Shown here: positions 62,894-64,000 of the stretch, one piece after another
Numbering within the stretch: position 1 is the first letter of the stretch
Layout: each line of letters opens with the position of its first letter
Assembly (NCBI RefSeq): GCF_003130795.1
Contig: NZ_CP029352.1
Location: 588,501-652,500, forward strand
Length of the DNA stretch: 64,000 nucleotides
Direction: 5' to 3'
From: Azospirillum thermophilum
GTDB taxonomy: Bacteria; Pseudomonadota; Alphaproteobacteria; Azospirillales; Azospirillaceae
Translations under genes and position numbers: made by a program
Notes under the pieces: generated by a model
Told to the model about the DNA's origin: nothing
The model's input: only the letters and a program-made list of their open reading frames with translations
The model's database searches: none

Positions 62894-64000
62894 ATGAGCA
62901 CCTGGATCCGCCGTGGCGGGATCGAAATCGCCCAGCCTCTCTTTGACTTCATCGAGCGCGAAGCGCTGCCCGGCACCGGTGTCGATCCGGACCGCCTGTG
63001 GTCGGGGCTGGACCGGATTCTGCAGGACCTCGCCCCGCGCAACCGCGCCCTGCTTGCCAAGCGCGACGAGATGCAGGCGAGGATCGACGAGTGGCACCGC
63101 GCCCGCCGCGGCCAGCTCTTCGATTCCGCCGCCTACGAGTCCTTCCTGCGCGAGATCGGCTATCTGGTGCCGGAGGGGGAGGACTTCACCGTCGGCACGA
63201 CCAATGTCGACGAGGAGATCGCCCGGCTGGCCGGTCCGCAGCTCGTGGTGCCCATCACCAACGCCCGCTATGCCCTGAACGCCGCCAACGCCCGCTGGGG
63301 CAGCCTCTATGACGCGCTCTACGGCACCGACGCCATTCCCGGCACCGCGGCCGCTCCGGGCTACGATCCGGCGCGCGGCGCCCAGGTCATCCGCTGGGTG
63401 CGCGAGTTCCTCGACAGCTCGGTGCCGCTGGCCGGGGGCTCGCACGCCGACGCGACGGGCTATGCCGTGGCGGACGGTGCCCTGGCGGTGGCGCTGCAGG
63501 ACGGTCGCACCGTCGGGCTGGCGGATGCCGCCGGCTTCGTCGGCTGGCAGGGCGACGCCGCGGCGCCGTCGGCCGTGCTGCTGGTCCAGAACGGCACCCA
63601 CATCGAGATCCGCATCGACCGTGGCCATCTGATCGGCAAGGACGATCCGGCCGGCGTGGCCGACGTGGTGGTCGAGGCGGCGCTGTCCACCATCCAGGAT
63701 TGCGAGGATTCGGTCGCCGCGGTGGATGCCGAGGACAAGGTCGTCGCCTACCGCAACTGGCTCGGCCTGATGAAGGGCACGCTGGAGGCAACCTTCGACA
63801 AGGGCGGCAAGAGCGTGGTGCGCCGCATGAACGGCGACCGCACCTACACCACCCCGACCGGCTCCGTCACCCTGCATGGCCGCAGCCTGCTGCTGGTCCG
63901 CAACGTCGGTCACCTGATGACCATCGACGCGGTGAAGCTGGCCGACGGCAGCGAGGCGCCGGAAGGCATCCTCGACGGCGTCTTCACCTCGCTGATCGCG
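62894..64000 (+). CDS. glcB: Malate synthase G, 5' part (runs off window)
   Basis: First 369 codons of malate synthase G (full enzymes have about 720-730 residues). The enzyme condenses glyoxylate and acetyl-CoA to malate in the glyoxylate bypass. [66 protein letters not shown] (split) and [27 protein letters not shown] are typical of the G isoform. The catalytic region lies beyond the window. Acetyl-CoA from the branched-chain and fatty-acid routes in this window would need this bypass for growth. The start follows an aaaggga-like site. Confidence 0.92.
   Translation, partial: MSTWIRRGGIEIAQPLFDFIEREALPGTGVDPDRLWSGLDRILQDLAPRNRALLAKRDEMQARIDEWHRARRGQLFDSAAYESFLREIGYLVPEGEDFTVGTTNVDEEIARLAGPQLVVPITNARYALNAANARWGSLYDALYGTDAIPGTAAAPGYDPARGAQVIRWVREFLDSSVPLAGGSHADATGYAVADGALAVALQDGRTVGLADAAGFVGWQGDAAAPSAVLLVQNGTHIEIRIDRGHLIGKDDPAGVADVVVEAALSTIQDCEDSVAAVDAEDKVVAYRNWLGLMKGTLEATFDKGGKSVVRRMNGDRTYTTPTGSVTLHGRSLLLVRNVGHLMTIDAVKLADGSEAPEGILDGVFTSLIA

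Noticed and set aside
1..64000. CRISPR arrays, tRNA or rRNA genes, prophage
   Set aside because: No regularly spaced repeats, no cloverleaf-like or rRNA sequence, and no phage structural genes were seen on reading through.

Overview
The window is a high-GC (visibly about two-thirds G+C) alphaproteobacterial chromosome or chromid segment. Gene content and protein style (two Liv-type transport ATPases, RHH_4 proteins, a YcaO/TfuA pair, MASE3 kinase, branched-chain acyl-CoA catabolism, malate synthase G) point to Azospirillum or a close relative in the Rhodospirillales. This placement is by recognition, not by a database search.

Layout. 1-1.9 kb: an OmpR-type response regulator split by a 1331-bp ISAs1-family element with 8-bp target duplications. 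1.9-7.3 kb: TetR regulator, malonyl-CoA synthetase (matB), a GntR/FCD regulator, and divergently an isobutyryl-CoA dehydrogenase plus 3-hydroxyisobutyrate dehydrogenase (valine catabolism). 7.3-8.1 kb: a PIN-toxin/Phd-antitoxin pair with a perfect 17-bp palindrome at its promoter. 8.3-20.2 kb: an unusual regulator (IclR DNA-binding domain fused to a degenerate, C-terminally truncated acyl-CoA synthetase domain), divergent from an eight-gene operon encoding a Liv-type ABC importer, an acyl-CoA synthetase, a PaaK-like ligase and an aldehyde dehydrogenase. 20.3-29.4 kb: a complete leucine-degradation (liu) operon. 29.4-34 kb: HNH nuclease, rimO, MarR regulator, MASE3-PAS histidine kinase.

34-41.3 kb is the most interesting region. 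A 65-residue small protein with a strong ribosome-binding site is followed by a YcaO enzyme and a TfuA partner, which is the core of a thioamide-type RiPP cluster. A Crp/Fnr-family regulator lies next to it, a perfect TGTGA-N6-TCACA site lies upstream of the small gene, paralogous ribbon-helix-helix proteins lie on both sides, and a cyclase-AAA-TPR protein lies beyond. I infer a Crp-controlled modified-peptide system.

41.5-64 kb: ilvD; a MarR-EmrA-EmrB efflux operon; a Lys/Ala-rich DUF2934 protein; an HflX-like protein that has lost its P-loop lysine; LPS-type glycosylation genes (ArnT-like, O-antigen ligase, GT9); a BMP-type binding protein; GNAT; RluA-type synthase; VWA and DnaJ proteins; galU-ugd-pgm for sugar nucleotides; a PHB-depolymerase-like esterase; and the first part of malate synthase G (glcB), which runs off the window end.

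Caution: eight genes (transposase, mmsB, livM, an RHH protein, ycaO, the cyclase, ilvD, the phosphohexomutase) each carry one apparent single-base G/C deletion, and restoring one base gives a full-length family member. This looks like systematic consensus indels rather than eight real pseudogenes. I saw no tRNA, rRNA or CRISPR array.
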